49,739 nt of DNA from contig NZ_JANIBK010000017.1 of the NCBI RefSeq assembly GCF_024505165.1, positions 1-49,739 on the forward strand, read 5' to 3'. Shown piece by piece: positions 10,601 through 17,204 of the stretch. The first letter of the stretch is position 1, and each line of letters starts with the position of its first letter. Below the pieces are notes generated by a model that was not told where the DNA came from, did not search any database, and saw only the letters and a program-made list of their open reading frames with translations. Made by a program: the position numbers and the translations under genes. Source of the stretch: Methylomonas rivi (GTDB lineage Bacteria; Pseudomonadota; Gammaproteobacteria; Methylococcales; Methylomonadaceae).

Positions 10601-10623
10601 TTAATGCCCGCTTTAACGGCTAA
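7615..10623 (+). CDS. Membrane GAF-PAS-GGDEF-EAL c-di-GMP enzyme
   Basis: 1002 residues. In order: TM1 (about 25-47), a periplasmic domain of about 130 residues, TM2 (about 180-203), HAMP (203-255), GAF (275-430), PAS (442-555), GGDEF (565-740) and EAL (755-1000). The cyclase site is intact: RHGGDEF near residue 642, with the inhibitory RxxD (REVD) five residues before it. In the EAL domain the signature reads EAV rather than EAL (GAEAVLRW), but the later motifs are present: EITENAV, DDFGTGYSS, IKIDRSF and IAEGVET. Phosphodiesterase activity is therefore plausible. The gene overlaps the PhnD-like binding protein by 4 bp, so the periplasmic domain probably reads that protein's ligand state. 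It would make or degrade cyclic di-GMP at the inner membrane. Which activity dominates is unknown. Confidence 0.93.
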   Translation: MSDFLRFRLWASLRRFGRESIHRRLALAFGGVSLLMMLGLAGLLLKQQQNFLDQAGILRAKTLANGLANSSSSWVLANDVAGLQEVLQGYADTPNLIRAFVLSPRGQVLASTRSNETGLYVTDELSQRLLGRQPATPRLILADRDMIDVAVPILANQRLVGWARIELDQQATQANLRAVAIASLQFIVATVLILLLVSLWLSTSLIKPLQSLMGVASAIETGSRTERSRLEGNNEISQLGRSMNHMLDTLVSSEQQLDLLNRVYAAWTESVAAIAREADEYSLLTRICNILAEKIRLRLVFVGMLDTSGRIDVLTHSDSEPGYIGKLHISIDPRSPYGQAVLARAIRQEQPCILNDFIGEPDTRIWHESAREAGIRSVAAFPLLRNKRIIGGLAVYSERAGFFSDNIITLLNGLVNDMSYALDNFDRERQRKQAEIELALAASVFENSQEGILITDADKTILRVNRMFSELTGYAAEECIGKTLRQIACWPRQAALDQTVWDNADAQQCWQGEVDSCRKDGRHYPQWLSLIKVVNPQGNLTHYVVTFTDITERKLNEERIYKLAFYDPLTDLPNRRLLLEKLEAALIANQRKGGYGAVMFLDLDRFKILNDTQGHNLGDQLLVEAGRRLCRSVREVDTVARHGGDEFVVLLGELSADEQTAAINAQKIGNKILNEMNQIYRLLQANPEGGTALVEHYSSVSIGVALFRGADIDSEELLKQADMAMYQAKQAGRNTLCLFDPQMQAGLNKRAALEADLRNGLEQNQFKLFYQVQVDRHGRPVGAEAVLRWEHPRRGLVEPGEFIGLAEESGLIVVLGRWVLLEACATLANWARQPAMAELSLAVNISAKQLRQQDFAAQLQGLLGRTGANPQRLRLEITENAVLGGVENTIAMMQALNKLGIVFSMDDFGTGYSSLTYLQRLPLAQIKIDRSFVGGLNDENHHAVIVRIILALGNSLDLQVIAEGVETERQLAYLVANGCRYFQGYLFGGPEPVAQFNARFNG

Positions 10624-10881
10624 AAACCGTGCTAATTTCCGGAAAGCCGCGTGTCAAGCAGTATCTGTCGGATCATCCGCTTCGGAGAGGGTTGCGGTGA
10701 GGGGGGTGAAAATCAATAACCTGTTGTTTTATATGCTCTCATCTTAACGATCATGAATGCCTTTACTTCGCCCCGGCTCATGAAAGCAGTATCCCCGGGT
10801 ACGGTTGCTTGTGGAACAGGACGCCGTGAATACGTCCGTGTCGGCTCGGCGCCGTCATCCTTGCCGCCGACGCCTGTCGGC
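10624..10881. other. Intergenic region with decayed repeat sequence
   Basis: No gene is supported here. It holds a short palindrome (GGACG at 10819-10823 pairing with CGTCC at 10833-10837) inside a GC-rich stretch ending at the left repeat element. It also has a GA/GT-rich segment near 10683-10708 that looks like a dispersed intergenic repeat. Both are only visible as structure; their copy number in the genome is unknown. Confidence 0.4.
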
Positions 10882-11022
10882 CGATTGTGTTGAAAAAATC
10901 GGTTTTTTAAGAATTTTGACCAATTTTACTGTTCGTCAAAAGCATAACCATTTGTTTTTATTGGATTAAAAATTAGGCATACAACTGAGTTTTTCAGAAA
11001 ATGGCCTTTTTCAACACAATCG
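10882..11022 (+). mobile_element. MITE-like element, left copy
   Basis: A 141-bp AT-rich element begins CGATTGTGTTGAAAAA and ends with its exact inverse complement TTTTTCAACACAATCG. In this copy the terminal repeat extends outwards to GGCC/GGCC (10879-11025). It encodes nothing credible. The right copy at 16909-17049 is its inverse complement with three mismatches. Non-coding sequence with perfect terminal inverted repeats and near-identical copies is the definition of a MITE; the parent insertion sequence is not visible here. I could not identify a convincing target-site duplication. Confidence 0.8.
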
Positions 11023-11199
11023 GCCAAAACCCGACCGTCGGGGTTGCTATCCAATTTCAATAGATTAGGTTACCAGTGCTCCTTTTGACTGTCAGGTATT
11101 GGGCGAGAAAAATGGCATTGTCACTGGCCGCTACGACCATAACAGAATGTGCTAAGGCAAATAGTTAACCCTAATTTAACACCGATAATAGAAAAACCT

Positions 11200-11760
11200 A
11201 TGGAACGAACGGCTTTAATGCTAGTTGACGTGCAGAGAGGGTTCGATAACCCGCAATGGGGTATCAGAAATAACCACGATGCGGAACGGAACATCGCGCG
11301 ACTGCTGACACGTTGGCGAACATTGCAATCACCTATAATCCATATTCAACACCGTTCCACCACTGCAAATTCGCCATTGGCGCCCGATCAACTTGGCTGT
11401 GATTTCAAACCGGAAGCCACACCCATCGCCGGCGAACCGATCTTCGGCAAACAGGTCAATAGTGCTTTCATAGGAACAGGGCTGGATCAGTTTCTGCAGG
11501 AGCAAGGCATACACAAACTTGTCATCGCGGGTTTCACCACCGACCATTGCGTTTCTACCACGACCCGCATGGCGGGCAACCTCGGCTATGAAACCGTACT
11601 TGTGTCAGATGCGACCGCCACCTTTAACCGCCGAGGACTCGATGGTGTCAATATCTCCGCAAATGACATCCATAATGCACATTTGGCCAGCCTTGACGGC
11701 GAGTTCTGTATGGTTAAAACCACCGACGAAGTTTTGATCGATTTATTTAAACCGCGTTAA
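11200..11760 (+). CDS. Cysteine hydrolase of the isochorismatase fold
   Basis: 186 residues from ATG 11200 (a GTG at 11149 would add 17 residues not typical of the family; no clear ribosome site helps the choice). The catalytic triad of the family is visible: Asp in MLVDVQRGF, Lys in GKQVNSAF and Cys in FTTDHCVSTTTR. The HCVSTT loop and the nearby VIAGF strand are diagnostic. Members hydrolyse isochorismate, nicotinamide or other amides and N-carbamoyl compounds; the substrate here cannot be assigned. It is followed 15 bp later by an SRPBCC gene in the same orientation, both convergent with the LysR gene. It is the first gene inside the left repeat. Confidence 0.85.
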   Translation: MERTALMLVDVQRGFDNPQWGIRNNHDAERNIARLLTRWRTLQSPIIHIQHRSTTANSPLAPDQLGCDFKPEATPIAGEPIFGKQVNSAFIGTGLDQFLQEQGIHKLVIAGFTTDHCVSTTTRMAGNLGYETVLVSDATATFNRRGLDGVNISANDIHNAHLASLDGEFCMVKTTDEVLIDLFKPR

Positions 11761-11775
11761 CTTGAGAGAAAGCCA

Positions 11776-12213
11776 ATGAATAGCTATCGCTTACATACCG
11801 AAATTGAAATAGCTGCCACGCCGGAGCACGTTTGGTCCATTCTGACCGATTTCCCGTTTTACCCGGAATGGAATCCATTTATCGTCAGTATCAATGGCGA
11901 CATTAAACATGGCGCCAAGCTCCAAGTACGGATACAGCCGAACGGCGGAAGAGCCATGACGTTTCGGCCGCGTCTTGTGGTTGTTCAGCCCGGAAAGGAG
12001 TTGCGCTGGCTGGGCCAATTTTTGTTCCGCAATCTCTTTGATGGCGAGCATCGGTTTGCCATTGAGCCTATCGCCGATGGACGCGTCCGCTTTACGCAGA
12101 GTGAGCATTTCAGCGGATTGCTGCTGCCGCTATTCCAAAAAAGCCTTGCGCAAAATACCAAAACGGGCTTTGAAGCGATGAATCGAGCCATCAAAGCCCG
12201 CGCCGAAACCTGA
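11776..12213 (+). CDS. SRPBCC (START-like) domain protein
   Basis: 145 residues making up one complete SRPBCC helix-grip domain: an opening beta strand with IEIAATPEHVWSILTDF, then YPEWNPFI, and a final long helix containing FEAMNRAIKAR. The WNPF element is typical of polyketide-cyclase/dehydrase-like members that bind hydrophobic ligands in a deep cavity. GAGAGAAAG precedes ATG 11776 at normal spacing. It probably forms a two-gene unit with the upstream hydrolase. No catalytic residue can be named, and the ligand is unknown. Confidence 0.85.
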   Translation: MNSYRLHTEIEIAATPEHVWSILTDFPFYPEWNPFIVSINGDIKHGAKLQVRIQPNGGRAMTFRPRLVVVQPGKELRWLGQFLFRNLFDGEHRFAIEPIADGRVRFTQSEHFSGLLLPLFQKSLAQNTKTGFEAMNRAIKARAET

Positions 12214-12245
12214 CACCACCTGTATTTTGCTTTTCACAGGGTGCA

Positions 12246-13154
12246 TCACAACCCGATAGCCCTGATGCTCGAGCGCAGCCAAGCTAGTTCGAGATTCCGG
12301 TCGGCGCCTGCCCGCCAGATCGATACAAAGTCGAAGTTGGGTATTGCAAACGGCGGTTCCAACACAACAAGATTGGGAGAGATTTTTTCAATATTGATGG
12401 CTCGTGCGGCAATGGTTAGCAGTAAATCCGTTCCCACCAGCAACTCGGCGGCAACCGTAAAATGCGGCACCAACACCGCTATTCGACGCTTCAATCCGCG
12501 CGCCGTCAGAGCGTTATCGACATGACTGTGGTGCATGGCCTGCGTTGAAACATGGATATGCGGCGCCGCAAGGTAATCGCTAAGCGATAGACCGGTTGGG
12601 GGCGTCAGGTTGCGACGATCCGTTACCAATACAAAGCGCTCCTGAAACAGAAGATCGCTTTCCAGTTCCTCGGGCAGCAGCGGAAACACACCGATGCCAC
12701 CATCCAATTCACTTTCCGCCACTTGACGCAGCATCTCCAGTCGCGATGATTGGGACACAACCAGATTTACGCCCGGCGCCTCGACGCGAACACACTGCAA
12801 TAGCCGAGGCAGCACAACCGCCGAGCCATAATCCGACATACCCAGACGAAAGGTTCTCTGGCAATTTACTGGTTCAAAGGGCCCCGACATGACGACTTTA
12901 CGAACATGAGAAAGCGCTTCGGTAAGCGGCCCGATCAGGGTTGCGGCTTTAGCCGTCAAGCGCATTTCATTGCCAACCCGTACTAACAACGGATCGCCTA
13001 TCAACTCGCGCAGTCGATTGAGCGCATGGCTAACAGCCGGCTGTGTCATCGCCAATCGGTTGGCCGCGCGCGAGATATGCCGCTCGTCCAACAGTGCGTC
13101 GAGAACCACCAGCAGATTCAAATCAATATGCCGCAAGTCATGTACTGAATTCAT
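12246..13154 (-). CDS. LysR-family transcriptional regulator
   Basis: 302 residues. The N-terminal winged helix-turn-helix is classic LysR: LRHIDLNLLVVLDALLDERH, then SRAANRLAMTQPAVSHALNRLRELIGDPLLVR. This is followed by the two-lobe effector-binding domain (about residues 90-300). The D-L-N-L-L opening resembles the NodD/NahR branch, whose members often answer aromatic compounds. It is divergent from the VOC-EamA pair and convergent with the hydrolase-SRPBCC pair. A dyad with T-N11-A spacing lies in the divergent promoter region (13179-13197). It most likely controls VOC-EamA and its own gene, and possibly the hydrolase pair. The effector is unknown. Confidence 0.93.
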   Translation of the reverse strand: MNSVHDLRHIDLNLLVVLDALLDERHISRAANRLAMTQPAVSHALNRLRELIGDPLLVRVGNEMRLTAKAATLIGPLTEALSHVRKVVMSGPFEPVNCQRTFRLGMSDYGSAVVLPRLLQCVRVEAPGVNLVVSQSSRLEMLRQVAESELDGGIGVFPLLPEELESDLLFQERFVLVTDRRNLTPPTGLSLSDYLAAPHIHVSTQAMHHSHVDNALTARGLKRRIAVLVPHFTVAAELLVGTDLLLTIAARAINIEKISPNLVVLEPPFAIPNFDFVSIWRAGADRNLELAWLRSSIRAIGL

Positions 13155-13178
13155 AGGCCACTTACAATTTATTCATTT

Positions 13179-13197
13179 CTATTCGTCTACAGAATAG
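13179..13197. promoter_or_regulatory. Candidate LysR operator in a divergent promoter region
   Basis: CTATTC and GAATAG form a perfect 6-bp dyad around a 7-bp centre (GTCTACA). The inner TTC-N7-GAA gives the T-N11-A pattern of LysR boxes. It lies 25 bp upstream of the lysR start and 68 bp upstream of the VOC gene. Confidence 0.5.
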
Positions 13198-13264
13198 CTG
13201 AAACTGCTTACAACGGGTTTAGCCGAAGCCATAGTGGTATCGGGCCGGTGTCAGGAGATTAAAC

Positions 13265-13693
13265 ATGTCGAATTCAAACTTACCCCTGGAATTTTCCAAT
13301 GGTATCCACGTCGCACAAATCAGGATTGCCAGACCTACCAACCAATTAGACACCGTTGTGCGGTTTTACCGAGACGGGCTAGGCTTGCCGGTGATTGGCT
13401 CATTCCAGAATCATTCCGGCTATGACGGTGTCATGCTCGGTTTACCAGGACGCAACTATCACCTGGAGTTTATCCAGTATGCATCCGGGGCTCCCTACTC
13501 GCGGCCTTCTGCCGAAAATCTTTTGGTGTTATATGTAACCGATGCCGAGCAGCGACAAAAACTGTTTGCTAACCTAACCGCAGTCGGGGCCAAGGAAGTC
13601 AATCCGGAGAATCCCTATTGGCTGGATAAAAGCCGAACGTTTGTGGACCCCGACGGTTGGCGGGTGGTGATTTGTTCGGTCGTCGGCGTCTGA
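13265..13693 (+). CDS. VOC-family (glyoxalase/bleomycin-resistance fold) protein
   Basis: 142 residues forming one VOC domain made of two beta-alpha-beta-beta-beta units: VAQIRIARPTNQLDTVVRFYRDGLGLPV in the first half and TFVDPDGWRVVICSV at the end. The conserved FYRDGLG and DPDGW elements are clear. The ending DPDGWRVVI resembles lyases and dioxygenases that use a metal ligand there, but metal-site residues cannot be assigned with confidence. GTCAGGAG lies upstream of ATG 13265. The EamA transporter starts 3 bp after its stop, so the two form an operon divergent from lysR. It may modify or sequester the compound the transporter exports. Confidence 0.88.
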   Translation: MSNSNLPLEFSNGIHVAQIRIARPTNQLDTVVRFYRDGLGLPVIGSFQNHSGYDGVMLGLPGRNYHLEFIQYASGAPYSRPSAENLLVLYVTDAEQRQKLFANLTAVGAKEVNPENPYWLDKSRTFVDPDGWRVVICSVVGV

Positions 13694-13696
13694 CCG

Positions 13697-14575
13697 ATGA
13701 TGGCGCCGCGACACATCTTGCTTGCCCTATTGTGTGTGTTGGTTTGGGGCGGCAGTTTTTCGGTGATCCGTTGGGGCTTACGGGATTTACCGCCATTGGC
13801 TTTTGCCAGTCTCCGCTTTGGTTTGGTGGCTTTGCTAATACCGTTTGTCCCACGGCCAACCATTAACTGGTCAACCATATTCTTATATGGGACAGGCTGG
13901 GGAGCGGTTCAATTCAGTGGCCTTTTTCTAGCCATTCACCACGGGCTGCCGACGAGTCTCAGCTCCGTCTTGGCGCAATCGCAGGTATTTTTCACGCTGT
14001 TGTTTGCTGTCGTTTTTCGGTTGGAACGGCTCTGTATGCGTAAAGTTTTGTCCTTGGGGCTAGCGATCACTGGGGTAAGCGTTATTGCTAGTGACCAAAC
14101 TTCTGTGGTGTCGTCGTTTGCCATTGCCTTGAGCTTATTCGGGGCTAGCGGCTGGGCATCGGGAAATATTGTCGTCAGAATGGTAGCGATTGACGGGCAG
14201 AGGTCTGATTCCCTGACGTTTATCGTCTGGGCATCGCTGATACCTGCTGTAGTACTGGCATTTATGAGTGCTCAGTTTGAAAACCATCAGACGATTTTCA
14301 ACTTGAACCCGGCCGCCGCCTTTCGTGCGATCCTCGCATTGATCTATCAGTCGATCGGTGCATTGCTGATAGGCACTTTGGCCTGGAATCGGTTGCTGAC
14401 CCATTACCCGGCGAGCACAGTTTCCCCTTTTTCCTTACTGACACCGTTGATAGGCCTATCAATCGGCTACCTTCTTTGGGGGGAGACACTTTCAACCGCG
14501 GCGTTTGTCGGCTCGATACTGTTATTTTTAGGCTTGATCAGCAATCTATCAATTGCGAAAGTGCAATCCAAATAG
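13697..14575 (+). CDS. EamA/DMT-family inner-membrane transporter
   Basis: 292 residues with ten predicted helices, arranged as two repeats of five. The opening segment LLALLCVLVWGGSFSVIRWGL is the typical EamA first helix, and the second-half repeat begins near ALSLFGASGWASGNIVVRMV. Such proteins export amino acids, nucleotides or xenobiotics by drug/metabolite antiport. It begins 3 bp after the VOC stop codon and is surely co-transcribed with it. Two consecutive ATG codons (13697 and 13700) are available as start. It is convergent with the MerR gene. Substrate unknown. Confidence 0.9.
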   Translation: MMAPRHILLALLCVLVWGGSFSVIRWGLRDLPPLAFASLRFGLVALLIPFVPRPTINWSTIFLYGTGWGAVQFSGLFLAIHHGLPTSLSSVLAQSQVFFTLLFAVVFRLERLCMRKVLSLGLAITGVSVIASDQTSVVSSFAIALSLFGASGWASGNIVVRMVAIDGQRSDSLTFIVWASLIPAVVLAFMSAQFENHQTIFNLNPAAAFRAILALIYQSIGALLIGTLAWNRLLTHYPASTVSPFSLLTPLIGLSIGYLLWGETLSTAAFVGSILLFLGLISNLSIAKVQSK

Positions 14576-14632
14576 TCATCTTGCCTGCGCGTTGGTTCAC
14601 CAAATCATCAGTTATTCAGCAGTTTGCACGCC

Positions 14633-15055
14633 TCATTTAAATTTGTTTTCCTTCAATTTACTTGGCTGTCTAAACCGATTCTTACCTGCAACACGGAGAA
14701 GACGAAGAAATTTTGGACACTCAAAATGGTTTGGTGCGTTGCAGACCGCAGCATGACGGAGTCCATTTCGCATGGCCGTCAGTTCTTTAATCTTTCTGTC
14801 CAACTCATCCGCCTTGGCCAAAAGCAATGCTCTATTGATTTCGGGGCCTTCAGGGGTAAACATTTCACTGATCTCATCAAGCGAAAAACCGGCGCCACGC
14901 CCCAAACCGATTAAAGCCAGCCGCTCTAGCACATCGGAATTGAATAGACGGCGCAGACCCACGCGACCAGTAGACTGGATCAATCCTTTTTCTTCATAGA
15001 ATCGTAACGTCGAGGCTGGTAATCCAGATACCTTTGCGACCTCAGTTATATCCAT
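14633..15055 (-). CDS. MerR-family transcriptional regulator
   Basis: 140 residues. The N-terminal MerR winged helix is clear (ITEVAKVSGLPASTLRFYEEKGLI, then GLRRLFNSDVLERLALIGLGRGAGFSLDEI). A dimerisation coiled coil follows (ALLLAKADELDRKIKEL). The C-terminal part has two Cys flanking an NHFEC element (VCNAPNHFECPKF), which could hold a metal or a reactive thiol; the final 20 residues are Lys/Arg-rich. It is divergent from the methyltransferase-TauE pair. The intergenic region holds a MerR-type promoter (15080-15110), so this regulator almost certainly activates that pair. Inducer unknown; a metal, a metalloid or an oxidised sulfur/thiol compound would fit the context. Confidence 0.92.
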   Translation of the reverse strand: MDITEVAKVSGLPASTLRFYEEKGLIQSTGRVGLRRLFNSDVLERLALIGLGRGAGFSLDEISEMFTPEGPEINRALLLAKADELDRKIKELTAMRNGLRHAAVCNAPNHFECPKFLRLLRVAGKNRFRQPSKLKENKFK

Positions 15056-15079
15056 AATTTTACCTGTCGAAATTAATAC

Positions 15080-15110
15080 TTGACTTCAAGTTGACTTGAA
15101 CTTTTATCCT
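15080..15110 (+). promoter_or_regulatory. MerR-type promoter and operator for the tpm-like/TauE pair
   Basis: The -35 box TTGACT (15080-15085) and -10 box TATCCT (15105-15110) are 19 bp apart. That is the over-long spacer that MerR proteins correct by DNA distortion. The spacer contains a perfect dyad, TTCAAGT-TG-ACTTGAA (15085-15100). All of this is read directly; only the assignment to the adjacent MerR gene is inferred. Confidence 0.85.
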
Positions 15111-15191
15111 AACTCGGAACACAACTTGGTTCAACACTGAAACATCAAGGCAGTGGTGATTTTTAATACGTCAATGATTTAAGGAGTCGAT

Positions 15192-15836
15192 ATGGAAGCA
15201 AGTTTCTGGCATCAAAAATGGGAACGCGGTGAGATTGCGTTTCATGAAAGCGAAGCAAATCCTTTTCTGGTAGCGCATTTCGAAAATCTAAATTTGGCAA
15301 AAGATAGTCGTGTATTTCTGCCGTTGTGTGGAAAAACACGGGATTTTGCCTGGTTGCTTACCTTCGGTTATCGAGTGGTTGGCGCAGAATTGAGCAAACT
15401 TGCCGTCGATGAGTTGTTTAAAGAACTTGGCTTAGAGCCGAAAATCTCTATAGAAGGCAAATTGACCCGGTACAGCGCTAAAGACATAGACATTTTAGTG
15501 GGCGATGTTTTTGATCTGTCTACTGAAGATATTGGGACCATAAGTGCGATATATGATCGGGCGGCTTTGGTTGCCCTACCAGCCGACATACGAGAGCGCT
15601 ATACCTCCCATCTGATGAACATTTGCGGCACGGCTCCGCAGTTACTGATTACTTATGAATACGACCAACGTCTGATGGATGGGCCTCCGTTTTCAGTGAC
15701 CGAAAACGAAGTCAAGCGACATTATGGAGCTGCTTACCGATTGAGGCCAGTTGAAAGCAAGAATATCGAGGGAGGACTGAAAGGGGAAGTAGCAGCAACG
15801 GAGACCGCCTGGTTACTCCAAAACGCTAATAAATAG
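15192..15836 (+). CDS. Thiopurine S-methyltransferase-type SAM-dependent methyltransferase
   Basis: 214 residues, about the usual length for bacterial TPMT. The family signature is present: FWHQKWERGEIAFHE at the N-terminus, RVFLPLCGKTRDFAWL (SAM-binding motif I region), GYRVVGAELSKLAVDELF and DRAALVALP. AAGGAG precedes ATG 15192. Bacterial TPMTs methylate thiols and also selenium and tellurium oxyanions to volatile products. It is transcribed from the MerR-type promoter with the TauE/SafE gene 11 bp downstream, suggesting detoxification of a sulfur, selenium or tellurium compound. The gene is AT-richer than the window core. The substrate is an inference from family and context. Confidence 0.88.
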   Translation: MEASFWHQKWERGEIAFHESEANPFLVAHFENLNLAKDSRVFLPLCGKTRDFAWLLTFGYRVVGAELSKLAVDELFKELGLEPKISIEGKLTRYSAKDIDILVGDVFDLSTEDIGTISAIYDRAALVALPADIRERYTSHLMNICGTAPQLLITYEYDQRLMDGPPFSVTENEVKRHYGAAYRLRPVESKNIEGGLKGEVAATETAWLLQNANK

Positions 15837-15847
15837 GCTGGTTTTAT

Positions 15848-16651
15848 ATGCCCGGTGTCGAATGGATATTGTTTTACCTTGTATTGGGTGCTTTGGTTGG
15901 TTATATGGCGGGTTTGTTGGGGCTTGGAGGTGGGGGAATATTGGTTCCTTTGCTGTCATCCATTTTTCTTCAGCAAGGTATTAGCGTGGATAAGGTCGTT
16001 CATGTGGCATTGGGAACGTCATTGGCTTGCATGCTGATTGCTTCAGTAGCAAGTATCCGCGCACATGCTTCTCGAGGTGCGGTTGATTGGCAAATCGTTC
16101 GGGGAATGTCGCCGGGAATTATTGTTGGCTCTTTTCTGACGACCCAACTCGCCGCCAACGTTAACTCGGCCTTTATTGCCCTATTTTTTGCGCTATTTAT
16201 GGCACTTATAGCTGTGCAAATGTTTATTAATTGGCAACCAAACCCTAGTCTAACGCCGACAAGTTTCGGCAGACTAATTGTGGCTGGTGTGGTGGTCGGA
16301 TCGGTATCAGCACTTGCCGCAGTGGGTGGCGGTTTCCTTACGATTGTATACTTAGGATATAAGAATGTGGACATTAAAAAAGCTATTGGTTCTTCGTCGG
16401 CAATTGGGTTTCCAATTGCTGTTACGGGTACTGTTGGCTATATGATTAGCGGCTGGCACGACTCATTAAGCAATCCCTATGTCTTCGGGTTCATCAATGT
16501 GCCGGCATTTTTAGCAATATCGATTGCTAGTGCTATTGTCGCCCCCTACGGAGCTGCCTGCTCCCATAGTCTGCCTGTAGTTTATTTGAAAAAGATATTC
16601 GCCATTATTTCGCTGATTTTGAGTGTAAAGATGCTAGTTTCGTTCGTTTAG
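15848..16651 (+). CDS. TauE/SafE-family sulfite/sulfur-compound exporter
   Basis: 267 residues with eight or nine hydrophobic helices in two related halves. The family signature is at the start: GALVGYMAGLLGLGGGGILVP. The matching GVVVGSVSALAAVGGGFLTI appears in the second half. Members export sulfite, sulfoacetate or other organosulfur anions. It lies 11 bp after the methyltransferase gene with a weak ribosome site, so translation may be coupled. Together they form a MerR-regulated two-gene unit: one enzyme that methylates a thiol or chalcogen and one exporter. Visible AT-bias marks it as likely acquired. Confidence 0.9.
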   Translation: MPGVEWILFYLVLGALVGYMAGLLGLGGGGILVPLLSSIFLQQGISVDKVVHVALGTSLACMLIASVASIRAHASRGAVDWQIVRGMSPGIIVGSFLTTQLAANVNSAFIALFFALFMALIAVQMFINWQPNPSLTPTSFGRLIVAGVVVGSVSALAAVGGGFLTIVYLGYKNVDIKKAIGSSSAIGFPIAVTGTVGYMISGWHDSLSNPYVFGFINVPAFLAISIASAIVAPYGAACSHSLPVVYLKKIFAIISLILSVKMLVSFV

Positions 16652-16908
16652 TATTGATCTGAGATTATTAGCTTCAACAATGCCATAAGCAGGAACGAAA
16701 AGTGGCGCGATAAAGATTTCGTAGGCATGACGGACATATCGGAACGGCAGTTTTAAAGCACATGCTTGTCATTGCACTAAATTTCCTGACCGTATCTTGT
16801 TGGCGGCTTGGTTGAGTTCGCCAACGACTGGTTTGTAGTTCGCCAGCCTTCAGAAACTGGCTTTGGCCGACTGACCGGTTTGGAGAAACGTGACAGACCG
16901 GTTTGGGT
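16652..16908. other. Non-coding stretch before the right repeat element
   Basis: No gene is supported. A 10-bp sequence, ACCGGTTTGG, occurs twice about 24 bp apart (near 16874 and 16898), and an open frame that continues into the repeat element looks spurious. The region may be a decayed gene or repeat. Confidence 0.4.
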
Positions 16909-17049
16909 CGATTGTGTTGAAAAAGGCCATTTTCTGAAAAACTCAGTTGTATGCCTAATTTTTAATCCAATAAAAACAAATTGTTACGCTTTTGACGAAC
17001 AGTAAAATTGGTCAAAATTCTTAAAAAACCGACTTTTTCAACACAATCG
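16909..17049 (-). mobile_element. MITE-like element, right copy (inverted)
   Basis: A 141-bp element is the inverse complement of the left copy at 10882-11022 with three mismatches, and has the same CGATTGTGTTGAAAAA terminal inverted repeats. It lies between the TauE/SafE gene and the ruvX terminator region and encodes nothing credible. Confidence 0.8.
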
Positions 17050-17168
17050 GTCGTAACAAGACGATCATGCCTTACCTAACCAAGCGGTGAATTTTACGAG
17101 AACCGAATTTCAATCATGTGATTGAACTCAATGATTAAGCCTAGCGGCTTGCATTCCAAACTTATTTT

Positions 17169-17201
17169 GCGATTAGCGGAAAAAACGAAAGGAAAAATCG
17201 C
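17169..17201 (-). terminator. Weak terminator candidate after ruvX
   Basis: A 6-bp dyad (GCGATT and AATCGC) encloses a T-rich loop on the minus strand just after the ruvX stop. The stem is short and the call is tentative. Confidence 0.3.
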
Positions 17202-17204
17202 CGC

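Larger units (their letters stand above)
10882..17049. mobile_element. Accessory island bounded by inverted MITE-like repeats
   Basis: Two 141-bp elements in opposite orientation (10882-11022 and 16909-17049) differ at only three positions by my alignment and enclose eight genes in several small transcription units. The enclosed genes are accessory in type (two regulators, two exporters, hydrolase, SRPBCC, VOC and methyltransferase), and several are visibly more AT-rich than the flanking housekeeping genes. Outside lie the GGDEF-EAL gene and ruvX, both chromosome-core in character. No transposase or integrase is present, so any movement would need an enzyme in trans or recombination between the repeats. 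Treating it as one transferred unit is an inference from the bracketing. Confidence 0.6.

Noticed and set aside
16808-17005. Plus-strand open frame of 65 codons
   Set aside because: It runs into the right MITE-like element, has no ribosome site and no recognisable protein content.
10882-17049. Target-site duplications at the repeat ends
   Set aside because: Only very short, ambiguous matches flank the elements; none is convincing by eye.
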